Positions 1-9,891 are shown, counted from the stretch's first letter. The stretch is 64,000 nt of DNA from Chryseobacterium cheonjiense (GCF_012927265.1 NZ_JABBGF010000001.1:1548502-1612501); one strand, 5' to 3'. The notes: generated from the letters alone by a model not told the origin. Program-made: numbers and translations.

Positions 1-30
1 ACAGGCCAGAACATTTCTTTTTGGCGCTAA
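1..30 (+). CDS. C-terminal tail of a SusC-like TonB-dependent receptor (partial)
   Basis: The first 30 bases read in frame as TGQNISFWR followed by TAA, 23 bases before the SusD start. In Bacteroidota a susD homologue is almost always directly preceded by its susC partner, an outer-membrane TonB-dependent glycan importer ending in a final beta-strand. A few C-terminal residues are all that is visible, so the call rests mainly on gene order. Confidence 0.45.
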   Translation, partial: TGQNISFWR

Positions 31-53
31 TGTTCAATTTTAATTAAAGAAAA

Positions 54-1601
54 ATGAAAAATAAAAGATTTATATATAAAAGTGTTTCTGTATTAATGCT
101 TGCGGGGATTGGCTTAGGAGCAATTTCTTGTAATAACAGTAATCTAGAAGATGTTCAGAATACTGGAACTTTTGACTCAAGCAACTACTTTCAGAACGAA
201 GAACAATCGTATTCCGGGCTTGTAGCTACCTATGATATGCTAAGAAAATATTCCGGAGGATTCGAAAACATGGTAACATTTTTTAATGGGGCTTCAGACG
301 ATTTCTATTCAGGAGGAGGAAACTCTTCAGACGGTGCAGGTATTCAGGGATTTTCTAATTATTCTATAAATCCGGTTATTATGCCGGCAAGCTACTGGAA
401 AGATTATTATCAGGGAATTGCAAAAGCAAACTTATTGTTAGACAGAATTCCAAATGCTAATATGAATGATCAGACAAGAAAAAGATTTATTGCCGAAGCA
501 AAAGTTTTAAGATCGTTATATTATTTTGAATTGCTAAGGATGTTTAAAAATATCCCATTGGTATTAAAACCTATTTTGGTTACAGACGATTATTACAATA
601 TCCCCCAGGCAAAACCGGAAGATGTATATAACCAGATAGAAGGAGATATTATTTCGGCTATCAACGATCTTCCGATGACGATACCATCATCCAATAAAGC
701 TGAGTTAGGAAGAATTACACAAGGCTCTGCCCGTGCAATTTTAGGAAAAATTTACCTTTATGATAAAAAATATACGCAGGCTGCTGCGGAATTTTCGCAG
801 GTAAACGGAACTCCGGGAGGTACAAGCCAATATGGTTACAAATTGGTGGCAAATTTTGCAGACCTTTGGGCTGTTGATAATAAATTTACTTCAGAATCCA
901 TTCTGGAAGTGATGCATACAAATGGAAGTAATGCAGATTGGGGATTCTGGGGTTCCGGAAAAGATGAAGGGAACTCTGTAAATCAAATGGTAGGAATTAT
1001 CTCTTACGGAAAAGTTGATACTTCCCCAGTTGTAAATACTGCACCAAGCATCCATAAAGGATGGGGCTTTAATCCTGCAACTGACAATTTATTTGCATTT
1101 ATGCAGGGAGATCCACGTTTGGATGCCACAATTTTTAATGCTAAAGCTTTAGTTCAGCAAAATAAAATAACCTATTCTCCAGGATTTAAGGATACAGGAT
1201 ATTTTCTAAATAAATATTTACCAAGAACACAGGATGAGACAACATTACCAGGAGTTGTAGAGTTAAATTTCCGTCAAAATTATATAGCTATAAGACTTGC
1301 GGATACTTACTTAATGGAGGCTGAGGCACTAGGAGGATCAGGCGCAAGGGCACAGGCCTTATTAGATGCTGTAAGAGCAAGAGTAGGGCTCTCTTCAGTT
1401 CCTGTTTCAATGCAGGCGATTAAAAACGAAAGAAGAAGAGAACTTGCAGGCGAAGGCCACAGATGGTTTGATTTGGTGAGATGGGGAGATTCTCCGGCAG
1501 TACTAGGTTCAAGAGGATTCACGGCAGGCAAAAATGAAATTCTTCCTATTCCTTTCAATGAGCTCACCAATACTGCTCTAAAACAAAACCCTGGTTATTA
1601 A
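54..1601 (+). CDS. RagB/SusD family nutrient-uptake outer membrane lipoprotein
   Basis: SusD-type lipoprotein of 515 aa. It has a lipoprotein signal with lipobox GAISC, Cys26 being the predicted lipidated residue. The N-terminal TPR-like region contains the family pattern around residues 135-165 (AEAKVLRSLYYFELLRMF), and the C-terminus carries the typical stretch ERRRELAGEGHRWFDLVRWG. SusD proteins cap the SusC channel and bind glycan at the cell surface. It is the first complete gene of a polysaccharide utilization locus and is followed after 16 bases by a surface glycan-binding lipoprotein and then by four glycoside hydrolases. The family is certain; the substrate is inferred from the downstream enzymes. 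Confidence 0.95.
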   Translation: MKNKRFIYKSVSVLMLAGIGLGAISCNNSNLEDVQNTGTFDSSNYFQNEEQSYSGLVATYDMLRKYSGGFENMVTFFNGASDDFYSGGGNSSDGAGIQGFSNYSINPVIMPASYWKDYYQGIAKANLLLDRIPNANMNDQTRKRFIAEAKVLRSLYYFELLRMFKNIPLVLKPILVTDDYYNIPQAKPEDVYNQIEGDIISAINDLPMTIPSSNKAELGRITQGSARAILGKIYLYDKKYTQAAAEFSQVNGTPGGTSQYGYKLVANFADLWAVDNKFTSESILEVMHTNGSNADWGFWGSGKDEGNSVNQMVGIISYGKVDTSPVVNTAPSIHKGWGFNPATDNLFAFMQGDPRLDATIFNAKALVQQNKITYSPGFKDTGYFLNKYLPRTQDETTLPGVVELNFRQNYIAIRLADTYLMEAEALGGSGARAQALLDAVRARVGLSSVPVSMQAIKNERRRELAGEGHRWFDLVRWGDSPAVLGSRGFTAGKNEILPIPFNELTNTALKQNPGY

Positions 1602-1617
1602 TAAAAAAAATCAAAAT

Positions 1618-2472
1618 ATGATAACTAAATATATCAATAAAAGCCTTTTACTGGCTTCTTCAGTTTTGTTCTTAACAAGCTGTATCCCGGATGCAGTTGA
1701 TAGTGATGGAAATGGTATTACTCAAGGAGCTCTAGACGCTTCCTTTAAAGTATCCAAAACCTCAGAAAATCATTATTCATTAAAAAGAAATTACAACAAT
1801 TATATAAATTCCAGATGGAATATAGATGATGATGGTTATAATAACGGAAAAAGTGAAGAAAATATTTTCCTTCCTGATGCCGGAACGTATATTATTCAAC
1901 ATCAGGCTGTAGGAATAGGCGGAGTAGTTGGAGGAACTGCCAGTGAAACGGTTGTGGTACCAACATCAGATCCCATTTCAGGAAATATGATTCAGGGAGG
2001 AAGGTTTGATACTCCGGAGGAAATTGCAAAATGGAATATCCATAAAATCAGTGCATCTGGAGCTCAATGGGTTTTTGCAAACGGTAAAGCTACTATTGTT
2101 GCATCCGGAGGAAGTCAACAAGCAATTTATCAGGCAGTAAATGTTGTTGCGGGACAAAAATATTCCATTGATATGGTAGCTTCATCAGACACGGCATTGG
2201 TCGATACTTGGTTTGAAGTATATGTTTTAAATAGCATTCCGGCAACTGGGCAGGATGTCGGAGGAACTGTATACAGGAACATTAATACTTGGGATGGCTG
2301 TGGGACAGGTCAGTTCAAAGGAAAAGTTTCATCAGTAGGTTGCAACAATTCTAAAAATGGAGGTATCTATACTGCTACCACAACGGGAACTGTGTATCTT
2401 GTGATTAAATGCGGAGGTGCAACTGTTAATAGTTTAAGCGTTGACAAAGTAGAATTCAGGAGAACACAATAA
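1618..2472 (+). CDS. SusE/SusF-position surface glycan-binding lipoprotein
   Basis: Predicted lipoprotein of 284 aa with a signal ending LFLTSC (Cys22). Residues about 30-115 look like a PKD/Ig-like beta domain. Residues about 120-280 resemble a CBM4/9-type beta-sandwich (N-M-I-Q-G-G-R-F-D followed by W-x-I and a strand-rich core with several Trp). By position after susD it should be the surface glycan-binding protein of the locus, which presents beta-glucan to the SusCD importer and the surface hydrolases. No catalytic motif is visible. Gene order and the lipoprotein signal are clear; the exact carbohydrate-binding family is uncertain. Confidence 0.75.
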   Translation: MITKYINKSLLLASSVLFLTSCIPDAVDSDGNGITQGALDASFKVSKTSENHYSLKRNYNNYINSRWNIDDDGYNNGKSEENIFLPDAGTYIIQHQAVGIGGVVGGTASETVVVPTSDPISGNMIQGGRFDTPEEIAKWNIHKISASGAQWVFANGKATIVASGGSQQAIYQAVNVVAGQKYSIDMVASSDTALVDTWFEVYVLNSIPATGQDVGGTVYRNINTWDGCGTGQFKGKVSSVGCNNSKNGGIYTATTTGTVYLVIKCGGATVNSLSVDKVEFRRTQ

Positions 2473-2489
2473 ACTTACTAAAATTTGAT

Positions 2490-3953
2490 ATGAACTCACA
2501 ATATTCATATAGTTTCTTTAGAAGTGCTGCACTTAGCGGTGTAGCGCTTCTTTCTTTTTTTAACTGCAGCAGTACCTCGTCTGATCTGGCAAACAACAAT
2601 GACAATTCCGGAAACAATGGAGGCGGAACCTCGGGTGACCCTGTACAGGTTTGGCTTACAAAAGGAGACCAGTCAGTAAAATTACAACAGCAGAGTACCA
2701 CCTACTTTTCAGGAAATCAAAACTCGGGAACTACCATAGCAGTTGATGCTTCACAGGTATTTCAGGCGGTTGACGGTTTTGGGTATACTTTAACAGGGGG
2801 AAGCGTGCAGGTGATCAATCAGTTGAATGCTGCTAAAAAGCAGGAGCTTCTAAACGATTTATTCAGCAGTTCCGGGATCGGGGTAAGCTATTTAAGAATC
2901 AGCATCGGAGCTTCCGACCTTAACAGTGAAGTTTTCTCCTACGATGATATGCCTGCAGGACAGACAGATCCTACATTGGCACAATTTAGCCTTACTAAAG
3001 ATCAGGCATTAATTCAAATGTTAAAAGATATTCTGATAATTAATCCGAATATTAAAATATTGGCTACCCCGTGGTCGCCGCCGGTTTGGATGAAAGACAA
3101 CGGAAGCAGCATAGGAGGAAGCCTAAAACCTGAATTTTACGGCGTTTATGCACAATATTTCGTAAAATACATTCAGGCAATGCAGGCTCAGGGAATCAGG
3201 ATTGATGCTATAACTCCTCAGAACGAACCGTTGCATCCCGGGAATAACCCGAGCATGTATATGACAGCCGGAAATCAGGCAACATTCATTAAAAATAATT
3301 TGGGACCGGCTTTTCAGGCGGCAAATATTACAACAAAGATCATCGCGTACGATCACAACTGTGATAATCCGGCGTATCCTTTGGCAATATTGAATGATAC
3401 TGCCGCAAATCCTTATGTTGACGGATCCGCATTCCACCTCTATGCAGGAGATATTTCTGCTCTTGGGACCGTTCATAATTTATTCCCTAATAAAAATGTT
3501 TATTTTACCGAGCAGTGGACAAGTTCTACAGGGAATTTTGGCGGAGATCTGGATTGGCACACGAAAAATATTATTATCGGTTCTATGAGAAACTGGAGTA
3601 AAACAGCCTTAGAATGGAATGTAGCCAATGATGCGTCATTTGGTCCTCATACACCGGGTGGTTGTACCCAATGTAAAGGTGCGGTTACGATTACCGGATC
3701 TGCAGCGTATGATAAAAATGTTGCGTATTATATTATTGCGCATGCCTCAAAATTCGTTCCGGTAAACTCTCAGAGAATTGAATCAACACAAGCGGATAAC
3801 CTTTCAACAGTAGCTTTCAAAACTCCGGCAGGAAAAACTGTTCTCATCGTTCAGAATGGCAATTCAACGGACAAGGCATTTAATATTAAATATAATCAGA
3901 AAACGGCTCCCGTTACCATTTCGGGAGGCTCAACGGCAACGTATATTTTTTAA
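2490..3953 (+). CDS. Glycoside hydrolase family 30 (endo-beta-1,6-glucanase/glucosylceramidase-type), lipoprotein
   Basis: GH30 enzyme of 487 aa. An N-terminal lipoprotein-like signal (LSFFNC, Cys26) is followed by a flexible Asn/Gly/Ser linker, so the enzyme is probably tethered at the surface. The (beta/alpha)8 barrel carries the clan GH-A pair: acid/base Glu246 in TPQNEP and nucleophile Glu341 in VYFTEQW. The substrate-site motif ATPWSPPVWMK and a C-terminal beta domain (VNSQRIES, then strands to the end) are also present. GH30 members in laminarin or pustulan loci cleave beta-1,6-linked glucose. It starts 17 bases after the glycan-binding protein and so belongs to the same operon. A second, diverged GH30 lies at 7277-8716. 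Confidence 0.93.
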   Translation: MNSQYSYSFFRSAALSGVALLSFFNCSSTSSDLANNNDNSGNNGGGTSGDPVQVWLTKGDQSVKLQQQSTTYFSGNQNSGTTIAVDASQVFQAVDGFGYTLTGGSVQVINQLNAAKKQELLNDLFSSSGIGVSYLRISIGASDLNSEVFSYDDMPAGQTDPTLAQFSLTKDQALIQMLKDILIINPNIKILATPWSPPVWMKDNGSSIGGSLKPEFYGVYAQYFVKYIQAMQAQGIRIDAITPQNEPLHPGNNPSMYMTAGNQATFIKNNLGPAFQAANITTKIIAYDHNCDNPAYPLAILNDTAANPYVDGSAFHLYAGDISALGTVHNLFPNKNVYFTEQWTSSTGNFGGDLDWHTKNIIIGSMRNWSKTALEWNVANDASFGPHTPGGCTQCKGAVTITGSAAYDKNVAYYIIAHASKFVPVNSQRIESTQADNLSTVAFKTPAGKTVLIVQNGNSTDKAFNIKYNQKTAPVTISGGSTATYIF

Positions 3954-4101
3954 GTTTAATATGATTATCTGAAATTGGTGAAGGATAAAAAAACGTATTC
4001 TTTGTTAAGTTGAATGCTTTTACGAACTTTAAAAAATTAATTAAAAAAATTCTTAGTTTAAACAAGAAGAGCAACAATAGATAATCAAAAATAAATTATT
4101 A

Positions 4102-6324
4102 ATGAAAAGAGTTTATTTCTTATTGGCAATTACAGCATTTGGAATGAATGCATTCGGACAAAAGACCATTGATCAGAAAGTTTCTGAACTGTTGTCAAAA
4201 ATGACGCTGGAAGAAAAAGTAGGACAGTTGGTTCAATACAGTGGTTTTGAATACGCAACAGGTCCTCAGAATTCCAATTCTGCAAATGTTTTAAACGAAA
4301 TAAAACAAGGGAAAGTAGGTTCCATGCTTAATGTGGCGGGAGCCGGAGAAACCAGGAAATTTCAGGAATTGGCTTTACAGTCAAGATTAAGAATTCCTTT
4401 ATTATTCGGACAGGATGTGATCCACGGATATAGAACAACGTTTCCGGTAAATCTTGGTCAGGCAGCAAGCTGGGATTTGGGATTAATTGAAAAATCGGAA
4501 AGAATTGCAGCTACAGAAGCTTCCGCTTACGGAATCCACTGGACGTTCGCACCGATGGTAGACGTTGCCAGAGATCCCAGATGGGGAAGGGTAATGGAAG
4601 GCTCCGGTGAAGATACTTACCTGGGAACACAGATCGGACTTGCAAGAATCCGTGGTTTTCAGGGAAAAGGACTTGGAAATCTGGATGCGATCATGGCCTG
4701 TGCAAAACATTTTGCGGCGTACGGAGCGGCAGTGGGCGGAAGAGATTACAATTCGGTAGATATGAGTTTAAGACAGCTCAATGAAACGTATTTACCACCT
4801 TTCAAGGCTGCAGCAGAAGCCGGCGTTGCAACATTTATGAACTCTTTTAATGATATTAACGGAATTCCGGCTACGGCTAACAAATATATTCTGAGAGATT
4901 TGCTGAAAGGAAAATGGAACTTCAAAGGCTTTGTCGTTTCAGATTGGGGAAGCATCGGCGAGATGGTTCCTCATGGTTATGCCAAAGACAATAAAGAAGC
5001 TGCGGAAAAAGCCATTCTTGCAGGAAGCGATATGGATATGGAAAGCCGTGCTTACATGGCGGAACTTCCAAAATTAGTTCAGGAAGGTAAGGTAGATCCG
5101 AAGTTTATTGATGATGCTGCGAGAAGGATTTTGGTTAAAAAATTCGAGATGGGATTATTTGATGATCCTTATCGTTTCAGCAACGAAAAAAGACAAAAGG
5201 AGCAGACGAATAATCAGGAAAACAGAAAATTCGGAAGAGAATTTGGTTCGAAAAGTATTGTTTTACTGAAGAATGAGAAAAATATTCTTCCATTGTCAAG
5301 ATCAACAAAAACCATAGCGTTAATCGGGCCTTTCGGAAAAGAAACTTCCGCCAATCACGGATTCTGGTCGGTTGCGTTTAAGGACGACAGCCAAAGAATT
5401 GTAACACAGTTTGATGGGATTAAAAATCAGCTGGATAAAAATTCAACCTTATTATATGCAAAAGGAGCCAATGTAGATGATCAGGACGGATCGATGTTTG
5501 CAGAAGCAGTGGAAACGGCAAAGAAAGCAGATGTTGTGATTATGACATTAGGTGAAGGCCATGCGATGAGTGGTGAAGCAAAAAGCCGAAGCAATATTCA
5601 TTTTTCAGGCGTGCAGGAGGAACTTTTAAAAGAAGTTGCAAAAACGGGAAAACCGATTGTTTTGATGATCAATGCAGGAAGACCTTTGGTATTCGACTGG
5701 GCAGCAGACAATATTCCGGCAATCATGTACACCTGGTGGCTGGGAACGGAAGCGGGCAATTCTATTGCAGACGTGCTTTTCGGAACGGTAAATCCCGGAG
5801 GAAAACTTCCGATGACTTTCCCAAGAACAGAAGGACAGATTCCTGTCTATTATAATCATTACAATACCGGAAGGCCGGCCAAGAACAATACCGACAGAAA
5901 TTATGTTTCGGCATACATTGATCTGGATAATGATCCGAAATTTCCATTTGGTTATGGTTTGAGTTATACTCAGTTTAAATATGCTGATATGAATCTGAGT
6001 TCTTTAAACCTTAAAGGAAATCAGACTTTAAAAATTGGTATCAACATTACCAACAGCGGAAATTATGATGGGGAAGAGGTTGTACAGCTTTACATCAGAG
6101 ATTTATTTGGAAAAGTGGTACGGCCGGTGAAAGAACTGAAAGGGTTCCAGAAAGTTTTTATTAAAAAAGGAGAGACCAAAACCGTCAGTTTTACTTTGAC
6201 TCCGGAAGATCTTAAATTCTATGATGATGAATTAAATTTTGACTGGGAAGGCGGCGAATTTGACATCATGGTAGGAACAAATTCACAGGATGTTCAGACG
6301 AAAAGAATTAATTGGTTAAAATAA
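4102..6324 (+). CDS. bglX: Glycoside hydrolase family 3 beta-glucosidase (BglX-like)
   Basis: Periplasmic GH3 enzyme of 740 aa that removes glucose from beta-gluco-oligosaccharides. It has a signal peptide ending NAFGQ. The N-terminal barrel contains FGQDVIHGYRTTFP and the nucleophile Asp281 in GFVVSDWGS. The alpha/beta sandwich domain contains GEGHAMSGEAKSR, which supplies the acid/base region. The C-terminal fibronectin-III-like domain includes GEEVVQLYIRD. Length and domain order match BglX. A 148-base AT-rich gap separates it from the upstream GH30 and a modest hairpin follows it, so it may be partly independently transcribed. It would finish degradation of oligosaccharides imported by the SusCD pair. 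Confidence 0.95.
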   Translation: MKRVYFLLAITAFGMNAFGQKTIDQKVSELLSKMTLEEKVGQLVQYSGFEYATGPQNSNSANVLNEIKQGKVGSMLNVAGAGETRKFQELALQSRLRIPLLFGQDVIHGYRTTFPVNLGQAASWDLGLIEKSERIAATEASAYGIHWTFAPMVDVARDPRWGRVMEGSGEDTYLGTQIGLARIRGFQGKGLGNLDAIMACAKHFAAYGAAVGGRDYNSVDMSLRQLNETYLPPFKAAAEAGVATFMNSFNDINGIPATANKYILRDLLKGKWNFKGFVVSDWGSIGEMVPHGYAKDNKEAAEKAILAGSDMDMESRAYMAELPKLVQEGKVDPKFIDDAARRILVKKFEMGLFDDPYRFSNEKRQKEQTNNQENRKFGREFGSKSIVLLKNEKNILPLSRSTKTIALIGPFGKETSANHGFWSVAFKDDSQRIVTQFDGIKNQLDKNSTLLYAKGANVDDQDGSMFAEAVETAKKADVVIMTLGEGHAMSGEAKSRSNIHFSGVQEELLKEVAKTGKPIVLMINAGRPLVFDWAADNIPAIMYTWWLGTEAGNSIADVLFGTVNPGGKLPMTFPRTEGQIPVYYNHYNTGRPAKNNTDRNYVSAYIDLDNDPKFPFGYGLSYTQFKYADMNLSSLNLKGNQTLKIGINITNSGNYDGEEVVQLYIRDLFGKVVRPVKELKGFQKVFIKKGETKTVSFTLTPEDLKFYDDELNFDWEGGEFDIMVGTNSQDVQTKRINWLK

Positions 6325-6342
6325 TACTATAGTTTACTTACT

Positions 6343-6366
6343 AAGAGCGGGATAAAACCCGCTTTT
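6343..6366 (+). terminator. Weak intrinsic terminator after the GH3 gene
   Basis: Stem AGCGGG/CCCGCT (346-351 with 358-363 of the 6 kb block), extendable by A-T and G-U pairs, with a loop of ATAAAA and only four T after it. Placed between GH3 and GH16 it may only reduce read-through. Confidence 0.5.
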
Positions 6367-6403
6367 GGCGGTATAAAACTGAATGTTTTAACAAAATCAT
6401 ACT

Positions 6404-7210
6404 ATGAAAATTACGTTTCAATATATATTTAATTTCATTATCGGGGGAACGCTCGCTTTTACTATGGTAAATTGCACGGCTAACAAATATCCCGGTAAAA
6501 AGCTGGTCTGGTCGGATGAGTTTAATTATAAAGGTCTGCCGGATTCCACCAAGTGGAATTATGATGTTGGCGGACATGGTTTCGGAAACGAGGAATCTCA
6601 GTTTTATACCAAAAACCGACTGGAAAATGCAAGGGTAGAAAAAGGAAATCTCATCATTGAAGCTAAAAAAGAAAATTGGGAAGAAAGCAAATATACTTCT
6701 GCAAGACTTCTTACAAAAGGAAAGTTCTCATTTGAATACGGAACCGTTGAAGTAAGAGCCAAACTTCCGAAAGGCCGCGGCACATGGCCAGCGATCTGGA
6801 TGATGAGCGAAAAAATGAAAACCTGGCCGGACGACGGTGAGCTGGATATTATGGAGCATGTAGGCTATAATCAGGGATTTATCCATGCATCGGCACACAC
6901 CAAAAATTACAATCATAAGATCAATACTCAGAAAACCGATACGATCTTTGTAAAAGATGTCAGCGAAAAATTTCATGTCTATAAAGCAAACTGGACTCCG
7001 GAAAAAATTGAAGTGTACGTAGATGATAAAAAGTTTTTCACCTACGAAAACAAAGAAAAAACCTACGGCGCATGGCCTTTTGACCAGCCTTACTTCCTGA
7101 TTCTGAATGTTGCGGTAGGAGGATTTTGGGGTGGATTAAAAGGTATTGACGATACCGTTTTCCCTCAAAAATTTGAAATCGATTACGTAAGGGTATATCA
7201 GGATAAATAA
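6404..7210 (+). CDS. Glycoside hydrolase family 16 endo-beta-1,3-glucanase (laminarinase type), lipoprotein
   Basis: GH16 enzyme of 268 aa with a predicted lipoprotein signal (TMVNC, Cys24). The catalytic signature GELDIMEHVG supplies nucleophile Glu146, Asp148 and acid/base Glu151. The extra Met between Asp and Glu is the beta-bulge form found in laminarinases (EIDIME), as opposed to lichenases. Also seen are KGRGTWPAIWM, the HASAHT loop and the C-terminal FPQKFEIDYVRVYQ. It should cut internal beta-1,3-glucan bonds at the cell surface. It lies within the glucan utilization locus, between GH3 and the second GH30. Confidence 0.95.
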   Translation: MKITFQYIFNFIIGGTLAFTMVNCTANKYPGKKLVWSDEFNYKGLPDSTKWNYDVGGHGFGNEESQFYTKNRLENARVEKGNLIIEAKKENWEESKYTSARLLTKGKFSFEYGTVEVRAKLPKGRGTWPAIWMMSEKMKTWPDDGELDIMEHVGYNQGFIHASAHTKNYNHKINTQKTDTIFVKDVSEKFHVYKANWTPEKIEVYVDDKKFFTYENKEKTYGAWPFDQPYFLILNVAVGGFWGGLKGIDDTVFPQKFEIDYVRVYQDK

Positions 7211-7276
7211 ATTTTTCAGTGAAAAGGATTTTTCAGAACTGTAAAGTTTAAAAATAGAAAAAAGAAGAAGAAATAA

Positions 7277-8716
7277 ATGAAAAAGCTAATTGTAAGTTGT
7301 TTTGTGATAGGAGTTGCTTTTAATGCAAAAGCACAAAATTACTGGAAAAAGAATGCGGGGAAATCAGCAAAAGTTGTTTTTACCAACTCTAAAACCAATG
7401 AAAAAATGGTGGATAAGGGAACCGTAAAGTTTGAAAAAATGCCTCAGCCTAAAGAAACAGATGCATGTATTTTCGTGGATCCGGATTTCAGATATCAGAA
7501 GCTAATAGGAATCGGAGGAGCCATTACGGATGCTTCTGCCGAAACACTCTACAAACTTCCAAAGAACAAACAGAAAGAAATTCTGGAAGCATATTATGGG
7601 AAGAACGGACTGGGTTACACCGTTGTCCGCACCAATATGAATTCATGTGATTTTTCAAGCGATTCTTACACGTATGTGCAGGATAACGACAATACGTTGA
7701 AAACGTTTACCGTGGCACATGATGAGAAATTTAAAATTCCGATGATTAAGGAAGCTCAGAAAATGATCGGTAAGGATTTTACTTTTTACTTTTCACCATG
7801 GAGTCCGCCGGCATGGATGAAATCCAACAAGAGCATGCTGAAAGGAGGAAGGCTGGAAAATGCTTTTTACCAGACTTGGGCAGATTATTATATCAGATTT
7901 ATTAAAGAATACGAAAAGAGAGGAATTAATGTGTGGGGTTTAACGGTTCAAAATGAGCCGATGGCTACACAGACCTGGGAATCCTGCATTTATACTGCTG
8001 AAGAAGAAGGCGAATTCCTTAAAAATAATCTGGGACCGACACTCTGGAAAAACGGCTATAAAGATAAAAAAGTAATGATCTGGGATCATAACCGTGACCT
8101 GATCTACCAAAGAGCAACTACAACCCTAAGCGATCCCGAAACTTCAAAATACGCTTCAGGAATCGGATACCACTGGTATGAAACCTGGAACAACAAAACG
8201 CAGCTTTTTGATAATCTTACAGAAACACAAAGGGCCTTCCCGGATAAGTTTCTTGCCTTTACGGAAGGCTGTAAGGAACAGTTTGACATGTCTAAAATCA
8301 ATGATGTAAAGCTGGGTGAACTCTATGGAAGAAATATGCTGAACGACTTCAACAAAGGAACCGCTTTATGGACAGACTGGAATGTTCTTTTGGATGAAAC
8401 AGGTGGGCCGAACCATGTCGGTAATTTTTGTTTTGCACCCATCATTGCCGATACCAAAACCGGTGAAGTTCATTATACCTACGAATATTATTATATCGGT
8501 CATGTTTCAAAGTTTATAAAACCAAATGCGCAGCGAATAGGTACCTCATCAAACAGGGTAGCCCTTACTTCCACAACATTTATGAATGAAAACGGACAGT
8601 TGGTAACGGTAATCATGAACGACTCCGATACGGATATTGATACCAATCTCTGGATCGAAGGAATGGCCGCAAAACTATCTGCTCCGGCACATTCTATACA
8701 AACCGTAATTTTGTAA
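7277..8716 (+). CDS. Glycoside hydrolase family 30, periplasmic
   Basis: Second GH30 enzyme of the locus, 479 aa, with a cleavable signal peptide (VAFNAKAQ) rather than a lipobox. The catalytic pair is acid/base Glu227 in TVQNEP and nucleophile Glu330 in LAFTEGC. SPWSPPAWMKSN and the C-terminal beta-sandwich (NAQRIGTSS to the end) complete the fold. It is clearly diverged from the lipoprotein GH30 at 2490-3953, which suggests different chain lengths or cell compartments for the two. It is the last gene of the locus and is followed by a perfect 15-bp terminator stem. Confidence 0.93.
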   Translation: MKKLIVSCFVIGVAFNAKAQNYWKKNAGKSAKVVFTNSKTNEKMVDKGTVKFEKMPQPKETDACIFVDPDFRYQKLIGIGGAITDASAETLYKLPKNKQKEILEAYYGKNGLGYTVVRTNMNSCDFSSDSYTYVQDNDNTLKTFTVAHDEKFKIPMIKEAQKMIGKDFTFYFSPWSPPAWMKSNKSMLKGGRLENAFYQTWADYYIRFIKEYEKRGINVWGLTVQNEPMATQTWESCIYTAEEEGEFLKNNLGPTLWKNGYKDKKVMIWDHNRDLIYQRATTTLSDPETSKYASGIGYHWYETWNNKTQLFDNLTETQRAFPDKFLAFTEGCKEQFDMSKINDVKLGELYGRNMLNDFNKGTALWTDWNVLLDETGGPNHVGNFCFAPIIADTKTGEVHYTYEYYYIGHVSKFIKPNAQRIGTSSNRVALTSTTFMNENGQLVTVIMNDSDTDIDTNLWIEGMAAKLSAPAHSIQTVIL

Positions 8717-8743
8717 AACTCTTCATATTAACATTATTTTTAA

Positions 8744-8776
8744 AGTTTCGGCGGCACCTTTGGTGCCGCCGAAACT
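8744..8776. terminator. Strong bidirectional intrinsic terminator
   Basis: A perfect 15-bp inverted repeat (8744-8758 with 8762-8776), GC-rich core CGGCGGCACC, loop TTT, followed by GTTTTT. It sits between the convergent end of the glucan locus and the minus-strand lipoprotein gene and probably serves both. Confidence 0.85.
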
Positions 8777-8794
8777 GTTTTTCAGAATAAAATA

Positions 8795-9880
8795 TTAGTC
8801 TTTATTTAATTCCAGCCATTCCTGTACAGTGGCTTCGCTTCCAATTCCTTTTATGAAATATTTATCGCCTTCTTTTTTGATAAAAAATACTCCCGAATCA
8901 GACTTACAGCTGTTTTCTGTATCGTTGTAATATAATTCAAATATATTGTCGTTTTCTCTTACAAGATATTTTCCGTTACATCTTACAGGCTCATGATAGG
9001 TATTTGTTTCCAATATTGCCTCATTTCCCTTAATTTTAAATGAATAACTGATGGAAGCCATTCCTGTAGAGGTAGCTTCTGTTTCAACATGGATACTATA
9101 ATTACCATCAATACCTGAAAGGTTGGAACTCTTATTAGTGTTACTCAATAACAGATTTGCTTTATAATATTTGAACGTTTTTGAATCATCATCGGTAACT
9201 TTTATTCCGATATAATCATCACCGAACCAGACTACCTCTTTAATATTAAAATTATCGGAAGAAAAGCTCCGATATTCTGTGAATGTTTGATTATTATTGA
9301 TTTTTAGAATACCTAAAAAACTTTTATTTTTATCATACATATAATTATATGCGTATGCTAAATATTTTGTATCAGGAGAAATAACGGGATTTTCTACTTT
9401 ATCATCGCCTGGAGACACAATGCTGTAAACAGAAGAATTCGTTGCATTAATCAAATTAAATTCACTAAAACCTAAATTATCGCCTATACTGTTTGCAGAA
9501 AATGCGTACATGTCTAAAGACGGATAAAATCCTAAATAATCATACTGGGTTTCTCCTTCTTTTATTGTACTGGTTAATTTTTTTAGTTGAAGAATTTTGT
9601 CGTTTAATTCTACTATATAGTTACCGTTTTTGGATTGTAATGGTGAATTGGTAATGGGATGTGCAGTACTTCTCAGATTTTCATATTCATTTTTGGCGAT
9701 TTCTGTAAAATCCAGTAAAGGCAGCGCTTCAAACTTTTCTTCAAGCCCTACCTGAAAATGTTTTAAAGCTTTAACATCAACAATTTTTTTTTGAATGACA
9801 GGTTCTGACATTACCTTCTGCTCTTTGGTACAGCATACGAAAAGTATTGATCCTATAAGAATCTGTGCTATATTTTTCAT
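8795..9880 (-). CDS. Uncharacterised lipoprotein with beta-propeller-like repeats
   Basis: A 361-aa protein of unknown function. I chose the ATG at 9880 rather than one ten codons upstream because it places a lipoprotein signal (SILFVCC) at the N-terminus. Residues about 130-290 contain strand-rich stretches (NPVISPDTKYLAYAYN, VVWFGDDYIGIKV) reminiscent of TolB/WD-type propeller blades. The C-terminus (FFIKKEGDKYFIKGIGS) looks like a small beta domain. It is monocistronic, between the glucan-locus terminator and the fabI terminator. No enzymatic motif was recognised. Confidence 0.7.
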   Translation of the reverse strand: MKNIAQILIGSILFVCCTKEQKVMSEPVIQKKIVDVKALKHFQVGLEEKFEALPLLDFTEIAKNEYENLRSTAHPITNSPLQSKNGNYIVELNDKILQLKKLTSTIKEGETQYDYLGFYPSLDMYAFSANSIGDNLGFSEFNLINATNSSVYSIVSPGDDKVENPVISPDTKYLAYAYNYMYDKNKSFLGILKINNNQTFTEYRSFSSDNFNIKEVVWFGDDYIGIKVTDDDSKTFKYYKANLLLSNTNKSSNLSGIDGNYSIHVETEATSTGMASISYSFKIKGNEAILETNTYHEPVRCNGKYLVRENDNIFELYYNDTENSCKSDSGVFFIKKEGDKYFIKGIGSEATVQEWLELNKD

Positions 9881-9891
9881 TTTAATTGGCA

